Part shown: positions 1-5,791 of the stretch, piece after piece
Layout: each line of letters begins with the position of its first letter
How positions within the stretch are numbered: the stretch's first letter is position 1
Origin: Hungatella sp. UBA5982
GTDB lineage: Bacteria; Bacillota; Clostridia; Lachnospirales; Lachnospiraceae
NCBI GenBank assembly: GCA_002429965.1
Contig: DJBG01000171.1
Span: 9,416 to 17,421 of the forward strand
Direction: 5' to 3'
Length of the DNA stretch: 8,006 nt
Program-made: the position numbers and the translations under genes
The notes under the pieces: generated by a model
Database searches by the model: none
Seen by the model: only the letters and a program-made list of their open reading frames with translations
What the model was told of the DNA's origin: nothing

Positions 1-1631
1 ATTAAGTTATACCCATACATACAGGTAAATGCTACGCTCTCCCCTCTCTGGGAAGCTAAGTCCAGGGCATCATTCCAGTCTGCGCCTCTGAGCCTGATGT
101 GGTTGTGCTCTCCCACATCATAAAAGGATGTGAGATTCTGAACCAGCAGATGTTCCAGGACGGTTCCAGAAAAAATCTGGTCCCCGTCATCCCGAAGCCT
201 TTCCCCGTCTTCTGTCTTCCACTTAAGATCTTTTTCCTCCCCACGGCAGACTTCCATATCCTTAAAATAGCTGTTGTTTTCCAGCAGGATCCCAAGATCT
301 CCGGTCTGATGGATGTATAATTCCGTGGTCAAAAAGGGCCATACCCCATGGTCCATCCAGACCCTTGTAATGTTGTTTCTATCCGCAATAAACTCTCCCT
401 GCCCGCTTCCAATGATTGTGGCATTGGTCCCATCCATCCGTACCCCGCCAAAATTATCAATTAACATCTGACGGACCCCTGACGAGTCCATCATCAGCAA
501 TGCCAGGCAGTCCTGCCATAAATCTCTCCAGCCCCGTCCGCCTTTTCCATAGTCATGATGGGGCAAAAAGGAACATCCGTAAATTCTCCGCAGCATGGGC
601 TGAAAGCTTACCCATCGCATCCAGCGGTCGAAAACAGAGTTGCCTGTGTTCAGTCTCACATTGACCTTTTGGTTCCAATATTCTGCGGTCTGTTTCCAGC
701 ACCTGTCAAATGCTGTTTCATTAAGAAACTGCACACAGCCATGCATCAGTTCTTCTTCCGTATTTCCATATCCCATGGCCACAAGATAAGTTATCTTTTC
801 CTTAGGCCCTATCCGGCATTCCTGAAAGCAAAGCCCTCCCAGAGCTTCATAGCCGCCTGTCTCAAAATCCACCCCCTGAGGCTTTAAAGGGGTTTCATAT
901 AAGGCTTTTGGATTTTCAAGATTGCCGCCTTCCCCAGTAAAATCCTCTAAAACCGGATAATACCCCACAGGATGCTGTGATTCATTCCCTCCGAATACGC
1001 CGTAAGCCCGGTGGTTCCTCTTATGGCCCCGTTCATCAAAGGTCATAGTGGGAGTCACAATGACTCCGGAAGACGTCGTCTTAATTCTATGGAGAAGGGA
1101 TGTCACATGCCGGTGGTCCCTGATATTATCCGCAGAACGGGCATAGAGAGGAATGGCCGTGACGACCTGAAGACTTTTATATTCTTCAGAGGTATTTTCA
1201 ATCTGGATTTTCATCAGCTCCACCTTCTCTCCGGTGGCCGGAACAAGGCTGCTTATTGACCCTTTTATGCCCAGTTGATTTGAAGTTCTGGTCAACTTAT
1301 GATGCATGAAGCCAGCTTCCACAGCCACCTGCTCCTTGTTTTCGGAAAAAAGCTGGGCCTGCTGCCAGGAGGAACGGCCGGTCAGGGACCATAATACCGT
1401 CCCGTTAACCCTGCACCATACATTTCTGGAGGATTTGTCGTTATGTAGATTTTCACAACTGGCAGGAGGCATAAAAAAGGAATTCTGATCCATCTTGCTG
1501 TCCCCTCCCAGATCAGGAGATACGCAGCTCATTACCCCGGACTCATTTGCCAGGGGAAAATACAAATAGCTGGTCAGATCCGGATTTTCCATATAAAAAT
1601 CGCCCTGATTTCCTTTAAACTCATATTTCAT
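1..1631 (-). CDS. GH94-like glycoside phosphorylase, N-terminal 543 codons (3' end outside window)
   Basis: This is probably an inverting phosphorylase that splits a beta-linked disaccharide or oligosaccharide with phosphate to give a sugar 1-phosphate; it should be cytoplasmic, as no signal peptide is seen. I read the minus strand from 1631 to the left edge and found no stop or frameshift. The N-terminal part (residues 1 to about 300) looks like the beta-sandwich domain. The (alpha/alpha)6 barrel follows, with G-W-R369-D370-x-x-Q373-D374, then W425-x-D-H-x-x-W431 leading to TGD at 443-445, and R-G-A-D-W-N-D521. D521 (codon 69-71) aligns with the family's general acid Asp. GESV follows at 530-533. 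GH94 enzymes of this layout are about 800-900 residues, so roughly 300-350 are missing. The start at 1631 was chosen because a possible -10 (1670-1675) leaves no room for a ribosome site before the in-frame ATG at 1652; AAAGGA at 1644-1649 lies 12 bases upstream, a long spacing. The substrate cannot be named from this portion: cellobiose, laminaribiose, chitobiose or another beta-glycoside are all possible. Confidence 0.82.
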   Translation of the reverse strand, partial: MKYEFKGNQGDFYMENPDLTSYLYFPLANESGVMSCVSPDLGGDSKMDQNSFFMPPASCENLHNDKSSRNVWCRVNGTVLWSLTGRSSWQQAQLFSENKEQVAVEAGFMHHKLTRTSNQLGIKGSISSLVPATGEKVELMKIQIENTSEEYKSLQVVTAIPLYARSADNIRDHRHVTSLLHRIKTTSSGVIVTPTMTFDERGHKRNHRAYGVFGGNESQHPVGYYPVLEDFTGEGGNLENPKALYETPLKPQGVDFETGGYEALGGLCFQECRIGPKEKITYLVAMGYGNTEEELMHGCVQFLNETAFDRCWKQTAEYWNQKVNVRLNTGNSVFDRWMRWVSFQPMLRRIYGCSFLPHHDYGKGGRGWRDLWQDCLALLMMDSSGVRQMLIDNFGGVRMDGTNATIIGSGQGEFIADRNNITRVWMDHGVWPFLTTELYIHQTGDLGILLENNSYFKDMEVCRGEEKDLKWKTEDGERLRDDGDQIFSGTVLEHLLVQNLTSFYDVGEHNHIRLRGADWNDALDLASQRGESVAFTCMYGYNL

Positions 1632-1669
1632 CCCAATTTCCCATCCTTTCATACCGGTAGTTTTCTTAA

Positions 1670-1698
1670 AGTATATCCCAGGTGGATGGATTACTAAA
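1670..1698 (-). promoter_or_regulatory. possible promoter of the GH94 gene
   Basis: On the minus strand there is a TATACT -10 at 1670-1675 and, 17 bases upstream, TTTAGT at 1693-1698 as a poor -35. Further upstream (about 1700-1740) the DNA is A/T-rich, which could help polymerase binding. A start about 7 bases downstream of the -10 would give a leader of around 30 bases before the ATG at 1631. The -35 matches the consensus at only three of six places, so this is a weak call. Confidence 0.35.
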
Positions 1699-1773
1699 TT
1701 TAATTATTTTGCTGAAAAGGTGATTTTTTTTACTTTATTAAATTCCTTTCGTTAAAAACTCCGCTTCCCTGCG

Positions 1774-1802
1774 TTGCTTTTCTTCCTGAGATTGATTATA
1801 AT
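1774..1802 (+). promoter_or_regulatory. sigma-A-type promoter for hisJ (and probably sdaAB-sdaAA)
   Basis: A perfect TATAAT -10 at 1797-1802 is preceded, with 17-base spacing, by TTGCTT at 1774-1779, which matches TTGACA at four of six places. Transcription would begin near 1809. That leaves a leader of only about 20 bases, which contains the strong ribosome site AAAGGAG at 1817-1823, 6 bases before the ATG at 1830. The leader is too short for a riboswitch or T-box. No clear operator palindrome was seen in the 198-base divergent region. Confidence 0.62.
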
Positions 1803-1829
1803 GAATTTAATTTTTGAAAGGAGAACCCC

Positions 1830-2627
1830 ATGCTGCCAGATTATCATTTTCATACAAATTTTTCAGGAGACTCCGAAACCCCTATGCGGGCCCAGCTGGA
1901 ACGGGCCATAAGCCTTGGAATGGCTTCCCTCTGTGTTACGGACCACCACGATTATGACGTGGACTCTGTCATCGATTTTACCCTTCAGACGGACCAGTAT
2001 TTTGAAGCAATGTCTGCCTTAAGAGAAGAGTTCAAAGACCGGATCGACCTTCACATAGGGATCGAGCTGGGACTTCAGACCCATTTAAAAGAATACTACA
2101 GGGAATTGTTATCAAGCTATCCCTTTGATTTTGTCATCGGCTCCACCCATTTTATTAACAGAAAGGATCCTGCTTATCCTGAGTATTTTGAAGGAAGAGA
2201 GGAGCAGAAAGCATATCTTCAGTATTTCCAGGCCACACTGGATAATGTGAAAAATATTGACAACTATGACGTAGCAGGCCATATTGACTACATCGTCCGT
2301 TATGGCCCGAATAAGGCTCTTTACTACAGCTATGAAGCATACCGGGATATTTTAGATGACATTTTAAAAGTGATTATAGAGCGGGGCAAAGGAATTGAAT
2401 GCAACACAGCCGGTTTCCGGAAAGGGATCGGACAGCCAAACCCATGTGCTGATATTTTAAAGCGTTATAAGGAATTAGGCGGGGAGATCATAACCATCGG
2501 TTCCGATGCCCATATACCGGAAGATTTAGGAGCAGACTTTCATACAGCGGGTGAACTTCTTAAGCAATGCGGATTTTCCTATTATACAGAATTCCGAGGA
2601 CGGAATCCGAAATTCAAACCCCTGTAA
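1830..2627 (+). CDS. hisJ: histidinol-phosphatase, PHP family (HisJ/HisK type)
   Basis: The likely reaction is removal of phosphate from L-histidinol phosphate (EC 3.1.3.15), the step before histidinol dehydrogenase in histidine synthesis, in the cytoplasm. The 265-residue length matches the stand-alone PHP histidinol phosphatases of Firmicutes (about 265-270). PHP metal-site motifs are present in order: H6-x-H8 near the N-terminus, T-D38-H39-H40-D41, E79 in GIELG, H107 in GSTHF, H151-x-D153 in GHIDY, E190-x-N192, and G-S-D226-A-H228. No polymerase or other fused domain is present. The start follows a strong AAAGGAG 6 bases upstream. No other his gene is visible in the window; the next gene, sdaAB, begins 39 bases later with no terminator between, so the two are probably cotranscribed. 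PHP enzymes vary in substrate, so another phosphomonoesterase role is possible, but the overall pattern fits the HisJ family well. Confidence 0.85.
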   Translation: MLPDYHFHTNFSGDSETPMRAQLERAISLGMASLCVTDHHDYDVDSVIDFTLQTDQYFEAMSALREEFKDRIDLHIGIELGLQTHLKEYYRELLSSYPFDFVIGSTHFINRKDPAYPEYFEGREEQKAYLQYFQATLDNVKNIDNYDVAGHIDYIVRYGPNKALYYSYEAYRDILDDILKVIIERGKGIECNTAGFRKGIGQPNPCADILKRYKELGGEIITIGSDAHIPEDLGADFHTAGELLKQCGFSYYTEFRGRNPKFKPL

Positions 2628-2655
2628 ACAAATGAGAGAAACAATACTCGGAATT
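2590..2655 (+). repeat. inverted repeat at the hisJ-sdaAB junction, with an alternative hairpin
   Basis: AATTCCGAG at 2590-2598, inside the last codons of hisJ, has an exact 9-base inverted copy, CTCGGAATT, at 2647-2655. The right copy ends two bases into TTGGAGA (2654-2660), the probable ribosome site of sdaAB. A competing local hairpin pairs ATTCCG (2591-2596) with CGGAAT (2601-2606) around a 4-base loop. The two folds use the same left arm and exclude each other. The sequences are directly visible; any role in sdaAB translation is speculation, and a match this short could arise by chance. Confidence 0.4.
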
Positions 2656-2666
2656 GGAGAATTGCC

Positions 2667-3326
2667 ATGAATGTATTTGATATTATCGGTCCTGTTATGA
2701 TCGGACCTTCCAGCTCCCATACGGCCGGGGCTGCCCGCATCGGTAAAACGGCTGCCCTGCTTTTAGGTGCTCCAGTGGCTAAGGCAGATATCCTGTTTCA
2801 CGGTTCCTTTGCCAAAACCTACAAAGGGCATGGCACAGACAAAGCCATTGTGGGGGGAATCTTAAAGCTGGACCCCTGGGACCCGGGAATCCGTACAAGC
2901 CTTGAAACGGCCAAGGAGCAAGGGATAGCCATCACGATACACACCGGAACCATTGAAAATGCCCATCCAAACACGGCGCTGATCACCCTTACCTCAGATC
3001 ATGGCAGCACCATCTCCGTCCAGGGAGCATCGGTGGGAGGCGGCAACATCGTCATAAACAAGGTAAATGACATGGAGGTTTATTTTACCGGGCAAAATAC
3101 CACCCTGATCGTCATGCATCAGGATGTCCCCGGAATCATCGCCCATGTTACGAACCTGGTGGCCGTGGGCAATGCCAACATCTGCAATTTCCGCTTAAAC
3201 AGGCAGGAAAAACGCGGACTTGCCATTATGACCATTGAAATGGATTCTGACTTCGACCAGTCCCTGGTCTCCCAAATTCAAACCATCCCTCATGTATACA
3301 ACACGATTTTGTTAAAATTAAACTGA
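2667..3326 (+). CDS. sdaAB: L-serine dehydratase, iron-sulfur-dependent, beta subunit
   Basis: This is the small subunit of the oxygen-sensitive two-subunit L-serine ammonia-lyase (EC 4.3.1.17), which with SdaAA turns L-serine into pyruvate and ammonia in the cytoplasm. The 219 residues fall into two parts. Residues 1 to about 140 are the ASB-type domain, with the hallmark GPSSSHTAG at 13-21 and SFAKTYKGHGTD at 47-58. An ACT domain covers about 145-217, starting TTLIVMHQDVPGIIAHV and including the conserved asparagine-rich turn around N169-N174. Family knowledge assigns the ASB domain to substrate or allosteric binding and the ACT domain to a regulatory or assembly role. Length is normal for clostridial and Bacillus beta subunits. 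The ribosome site is TTGGAGA, 6 bases before the ATG. The alpha subunit gene starts 13 bases after the stop, as usual for this pair. Confidence 0.95.
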   Translation: MNVFDIIGPVMIGPSSSHTAGAARIGKTAALLLGAPVAKADILFHGSFAKTYKGHGTDKAIVGGILKLDPWDPGIRTSLETAKEQGIAITIHTGTIENAHPNTALITLTSDHGSTISVQGASVGGGNIVINKVNDMEVYFTGQNTTLIVMHQDVPGIIAHVTNLVAVGNANICNFRLNRQEKRGLAIMTIEMDSDFDQSLVSQIQTIPHVYNTILLKLN

Positions 3327-3339
3327 CCAGGAGGATCCT

Positions 3340-4218
3340 ATGCAATTAAAATATAATTCCGTGGAAGAGCTTGTGGCAGCCGCTTCATCTTCCAATAAAA
3401 AAATATCGGAAATTGTGCTGGAGCAGCAGGCCGAGGATATGGAGACCAGTCCGGAAGATGTCTACTCCACCATGGAAAGCAGTTTTGAGGTCATGAGACA
3501 GTCTGTGTTAAACGGCATGGATGAGACCCTCCGTTCTTCCAGCGGACTTTCCGGAGGAGCTGCCGCCAAATTAAAAAAGGCGGTAGAGGAAGGAAAAAAC
3601 CATTACGGCCATCTCCTCGGCAATGCCATAAGCATGGCCCTGGCCGTGACAGAATACAATTCCTGCATGGGGCAGATCGTGGCGGCTCCTACGGCAGGAT
3701 CCTGCGGAGTCATTCCGGCAGCCCTCATATCCGTTATGGAAGAATTTGACTTACCAAAACATGATATCATCATGTCCCTGTTCACCGCATCGGCCATTGG
3801 CATGGTCATTGCCAAATGCGCCAGCATCGCCGGAGCCGAGGGAGGGTGTCAGGCCGAGGTGGGATCAGCGTCAGCCATGGCTGCTGCAGCTCTAACGGAA
3901 ATCTTTGGCGGAACGCCCCAGATGGTTTCCGACAGCTGTGCCATCGCCCTGAAAAATACCATGGGCCTGGTGTGCGACCCGGTGGCAGGTCTGGTAGAGG
4001 TTCCCTGTATCAAACGCAATGCCATGGGAGTTGCTAATGCATTTACCGCTTCAGAGCTTGCCTGTGCCGGAATCACAAGTGCCATTCCCGCAGATGAGGT
4101 GATCTTTGCCATGAAGCAGGTGGGCAACCTCATGTCTTCCTCCTTAAAGGAAACTTCAGAAGGCGGCCTGGCTGCAACCCCTACCGGCTGCCGCTTGCGA
4201 AAGCAGATCTTCGGATAA
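3340..4218 (+). CDS. sdaAA: L-serine dehydratase, iron-sulfur-dependent, alpha (catalytic) subunit
   Basis: This is the catalytic subunit of L-serine ammonia-lyase (EC 4.3.1.17). A [4Fe-4S] cluster rather than PLP activates the serine hydroxyl. At 292 residues it has the usual length for the two-subunit type. Motifs visible are APTAGSCGVIPA at 116-127, AGAEGGC170QAEVGSA, and LVC212DPVAGLVEVPC223IKRNA. The cysteine spacings (42, then 11) match the cluster ligands I recall for the single-chain Legionella enzyme (C343, C385, C396). A further cysteine, C284 in GLAATPTGC near the C-terminus, sits 61 residues after C223, close to the place of that enzyme's tail cysteine; whether it does anything here is unknown. 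The ribosome site AGGAGG at 3329-3334 is 5 bases from the ATG. The gene ends the hisJ-sdaAB-sdaAA unit and is followed by a strong terminator. In an anaerobe it likely serves serine fermentation or control of the serine pool. Confidence 0.96.
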   Translation: MQLKYNSVEELVAAASSSNKKISEIVLEQQAEDMETSPEDVYSTMESSFEVMRQSVLNGMDETLRSSSGLSGGAAAKLKKAVEEGKNHYGHLLGNAISMALAVTEYNSCMGQIVAAPTAGSCGVIPAALISVMEEFDLPKHDIIMSLFTASAIGMVIAKCASIAGAEGGCQAEVGSASAMAAAALTEIFGGTPQMVSDSCAIALKNTMGLVCDPVAGLVEVPCIKRNAMGVANAFTASELACAGITSAIPADEVIFAMKQVGNLMSSSLKETSEGGLAATPTGCRLRKQIFG

Positions 4219-4232
4219 GCAAAGAATACCAT

Positions 4233-4279
4233 AAAAACAGGAAAACAGCGGTTCAATCTTCCGCTGTTTTCCTGTTTTT
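4233..4279. terminator. bidirectional intrinsic terminator between sdaAA and argH
   Basis: A perfect 19-bp inverted repeat pairs 4233-4251 with 4261-4279 around a 9-base loop (4252-4260). The stem centre is GC-rich (ACAGCGG/CCGCTGT). Its outer A:T pairs supply a six-T run on the plus strand (4275-4280) and a five-T run on the minus strand. It lies 14 bases after the sdaAA stop and 11 bases after the argH stop on the other strand, so it should end transcription of both converging genes. Confidence 0.93.
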
Positions 4280-4290
4280 TCTAAATGATT

Positions 4291-5664
4291 CTATTTTTCA
4301 AGCTTCTTCTTATAAATTTCAATGACTCTTTTCATTGCCTCCTGACCAGGAGCTCCAATGGTCATTCTTTTTTCCACACAGGTTTTTAAGCTGATGGCTT
4401 CATAAATATCTTCCTCAAACACCGGACTGATGGCCTTATATTCTTCCAGGCTCATATCATCCAGGGCGATGCCCTTTTCAATGCAGAAAAGCACAAGCTG
4501 CCCAACGATCCCATGGGCATCCCGGAAAGCCACCCCATGATTTACCAGATAGTCAGCCGCATCGGTTGCATTGGTAAAGCCGTTTTTGGCGCTGGCTTCC
4601 ATCACATCCTTTCGGAAGGTCATGGTGGAAATCATTCCTGTAAACAGGGCAAGACAGCCTTTTACCGTGTCAATGGCGTCAAAAGCCAGCTCCTTATCCT
4701 CCTGCATGTCCTTGTTGTAGGCAAGAGGAATTCCCTTCATGGTAGTTAACAGCGACACCAGGGCGCCGTAAACCCTGCCGGTCTTTCCCCGGATCAGTTC
4801 TGCAATGTCCGGGTTCTTTTTCTGAGGCATGATGCTGCTTCCGGTACTGTAGGAATCATCAATTTCCACAAAACGGTATTCATTGGTATTCCATATGATG
4901 ATCTCTTCGCAGAATCTGCTTAAATGCATTGCAATGGTGGATAAAGCACTTAAAAGCTCGATTAAGTAATCCCGGTCGGCCACGGAATCCATGCTGTTAA
5001 GAGTCGGTCCGGTAAATCCCAGAAGCTCTGCCGTATATTCCCGGTCCAGGGGATAAGTGGTTCCAGCCAGGGCGCCAGAGCCAAGGGGACAATAGTTCAT
5101 CCTTTTTTTGATGTCATGAAGGCGGGAATGATCCCTGTCAAACATTTCAAAGTAAGCTCCCAGGTGGTGAGCCAGGGTGATTGGCTGCGCTTTTTGCAGA
5201 TGGGTAAATCCAGGCATGTAAGTGTCAAGATTTTCTTCCATGAGTTTTAAAAACTCCGAGAGAAGCCCTTCCACCAAAGATGAAAGTTCATCGATCTCAT
5301 CTCTGGTATACAGCTTCATATCAAGAGCCACCTGGTCATTGCGGCTCCTTCCGGTATGAAGGCGCTTTCCGGCATCCCCGATCCGTTCCGTTAAAACTGC
5401 TTCCACGAAAGAATGAATGTCTTCATGCTCCCCTGTTATTACCAGGGCACCGCTTTCTAAATCCTCCCGGATCTCCATAAGGCCTTTTACGATCTTGTCC
5501 TTATCTTCATCCGTAAGAAGCCCTTGTTTTGCCAGCATCTTCACATGAGCAATGCTGCCCTCAATATCCTGATGATAGAATTTTTGGTCAAATGATATGG
5601 ATGCATTAAAATTGTGAACCAGCTGATTGGTTTCCTTTGTGAAGCGTCCGCCCCATAGTTTCAT
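4291..5664 (-). CDS. argH: argininosuccinate lyase
   Basis: ArgH splits argininosuccinate into L-arginine and fumarate (EC 4.3.2.1), the last step of arginine synthesis, as a cytoplasmic homotetramer of the fumarase/aspartase superfamily. The full 457 residues match the usual length. The start is typical, MKLWGGRF. The three conserved regions are all present: HTGRSRND at 103-110, FTHLQKAQP with the catalytic His at 155, and the signature [11 protein letters not shown] at 275-285, where S276 is the expected catalytic base and K282 and N284 line the site. The family's C-terminal part, with GAPG at 437-440, is intact. The ribosome site is AAAGGGG at 5676-5682, 11 bases from the ATG, somewhat far. 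argG, the usual partner, is not adjacent on either side; upstream, 127 bases away on the same strand, is the YfhO-type gene. I saw no convincing ArgR box or promoter just upstream. Confidence 0.97.
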   Translation of the reverse strand: MKLWGGRFTKETNQLVHNFNASISFDQKFYHQDIEGSIAHVKMLAKQGLLTDEDKDKIVKGLMEIREDLESGALVITGEHEDIHSFVEAVLTERIGDAGKRLHTGRSRNDQVALDMKLYTRDEIDELSSLVEGLLSEFLKLMEENLDTYMPGFTHLQKAQPITLAHHLGAYFEMFDRDHSRLHDIKKRMNYCPLGSGALAGTTYPLDREYTAELLGFTGPTLNSMDSVADRDYLIELLSALSTIAMHLSRFCEEIIIWNTNEYRFVEIDDSYSTGSSIMPQKKNPDIAELIRGKTGRVYGALVSLLTTMKGIPLAYNKDMQEDKELAFDAIDTVKGCLALFTGMISTMTFRKDVMEASAKNGFTNATDAADYLVNHGVAFRDAHGIVGQLVLFCIEKGIALDDMSLEEYKAISPVFEEDIYEAISLKTCVEKRMTIGAPGQEAMKRVIEIYKKKLEK

Positions 5665-5720
5665 AATTCAGAATTCCCCTTTCTTTTTTCTGCATGTAAT
5701 GAGCCAGGCGCAGATATAAA

Positions 5721-5768
5721 AGCATCTCTACAGCCGGCGGATGCTGCAGGGGCTAAATTCCCCGCAGC
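5721..5768 (-). terminator. overlapping hairpins in the spacer before argH: weak terminator or attenuator-like element
   Basis: Read on the minus strand, hairpin 1 comes first: GCTGCGGGG (5768-5760) pairs with CCCC-T-GCAGC (5752-5743), nine base pairs with one bulged base and a 7-base loop. Hairpin 2 pairs AGCATC (5745-5740) with GATGCT (5726-5721) around a 13-base loop and is followed by TTTAT. The two share 5743-5745, so they cannot both form completely. Hairpin 1 is stable but lacks a T-run; hairpin 2 has a short one. The simplest reading is an imperfect terminator for the upstream YfhO-type gene, 23 bases after its stop. An attenuation role for argH is possible but unsupported by any visible sensor or leader peptide. 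Confidence 0.45.
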
Positions 5769-5791
5769 TTTCTACATAAACAAGTGGATAT

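Noticed and set aside
99..1488. Several short plus-strand open frames of 60-110 codons (99-320, 416-664, 555-887, 1011-1259, 1306-1488) and a minus-strand one at 56-295
   Set aside because: They lie antisense to, or in another frame of, the continuous 543-codon GH94 frame on the minus strand, and show no recognisable domain.
1631..1652. In-frame upstream ATG at 1652 as the start of the GH94 gene
   Set aside because: It lacks a ribosome site and would lie only about 11 bases from the start point implied by the TATACT at 1670-1675. It cannot be fully excluded, because that promoter is itself weak.
3603..4256. Minus- and plus-strand open frames of 73-135 codons overlapping sdaAA
   Set aside because: They are out-of-frame shadows of a clearly recognised, motif-complete gene; one also runs across the terminator stem.
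5655..5680. Possible ArgR box around TCTGAATT just before argH
   Set aside because: Only one half resembles the consensus; the other half (AAAC) does not match, and it would overlap the start codon.
5665..5791. A T-box or riboswitch leader upstream of argH
   Set aside because: The spacer is only 127 bases, and I saw no T-box consensus and no aptamer-like arrangement beyond the two small hairpins.
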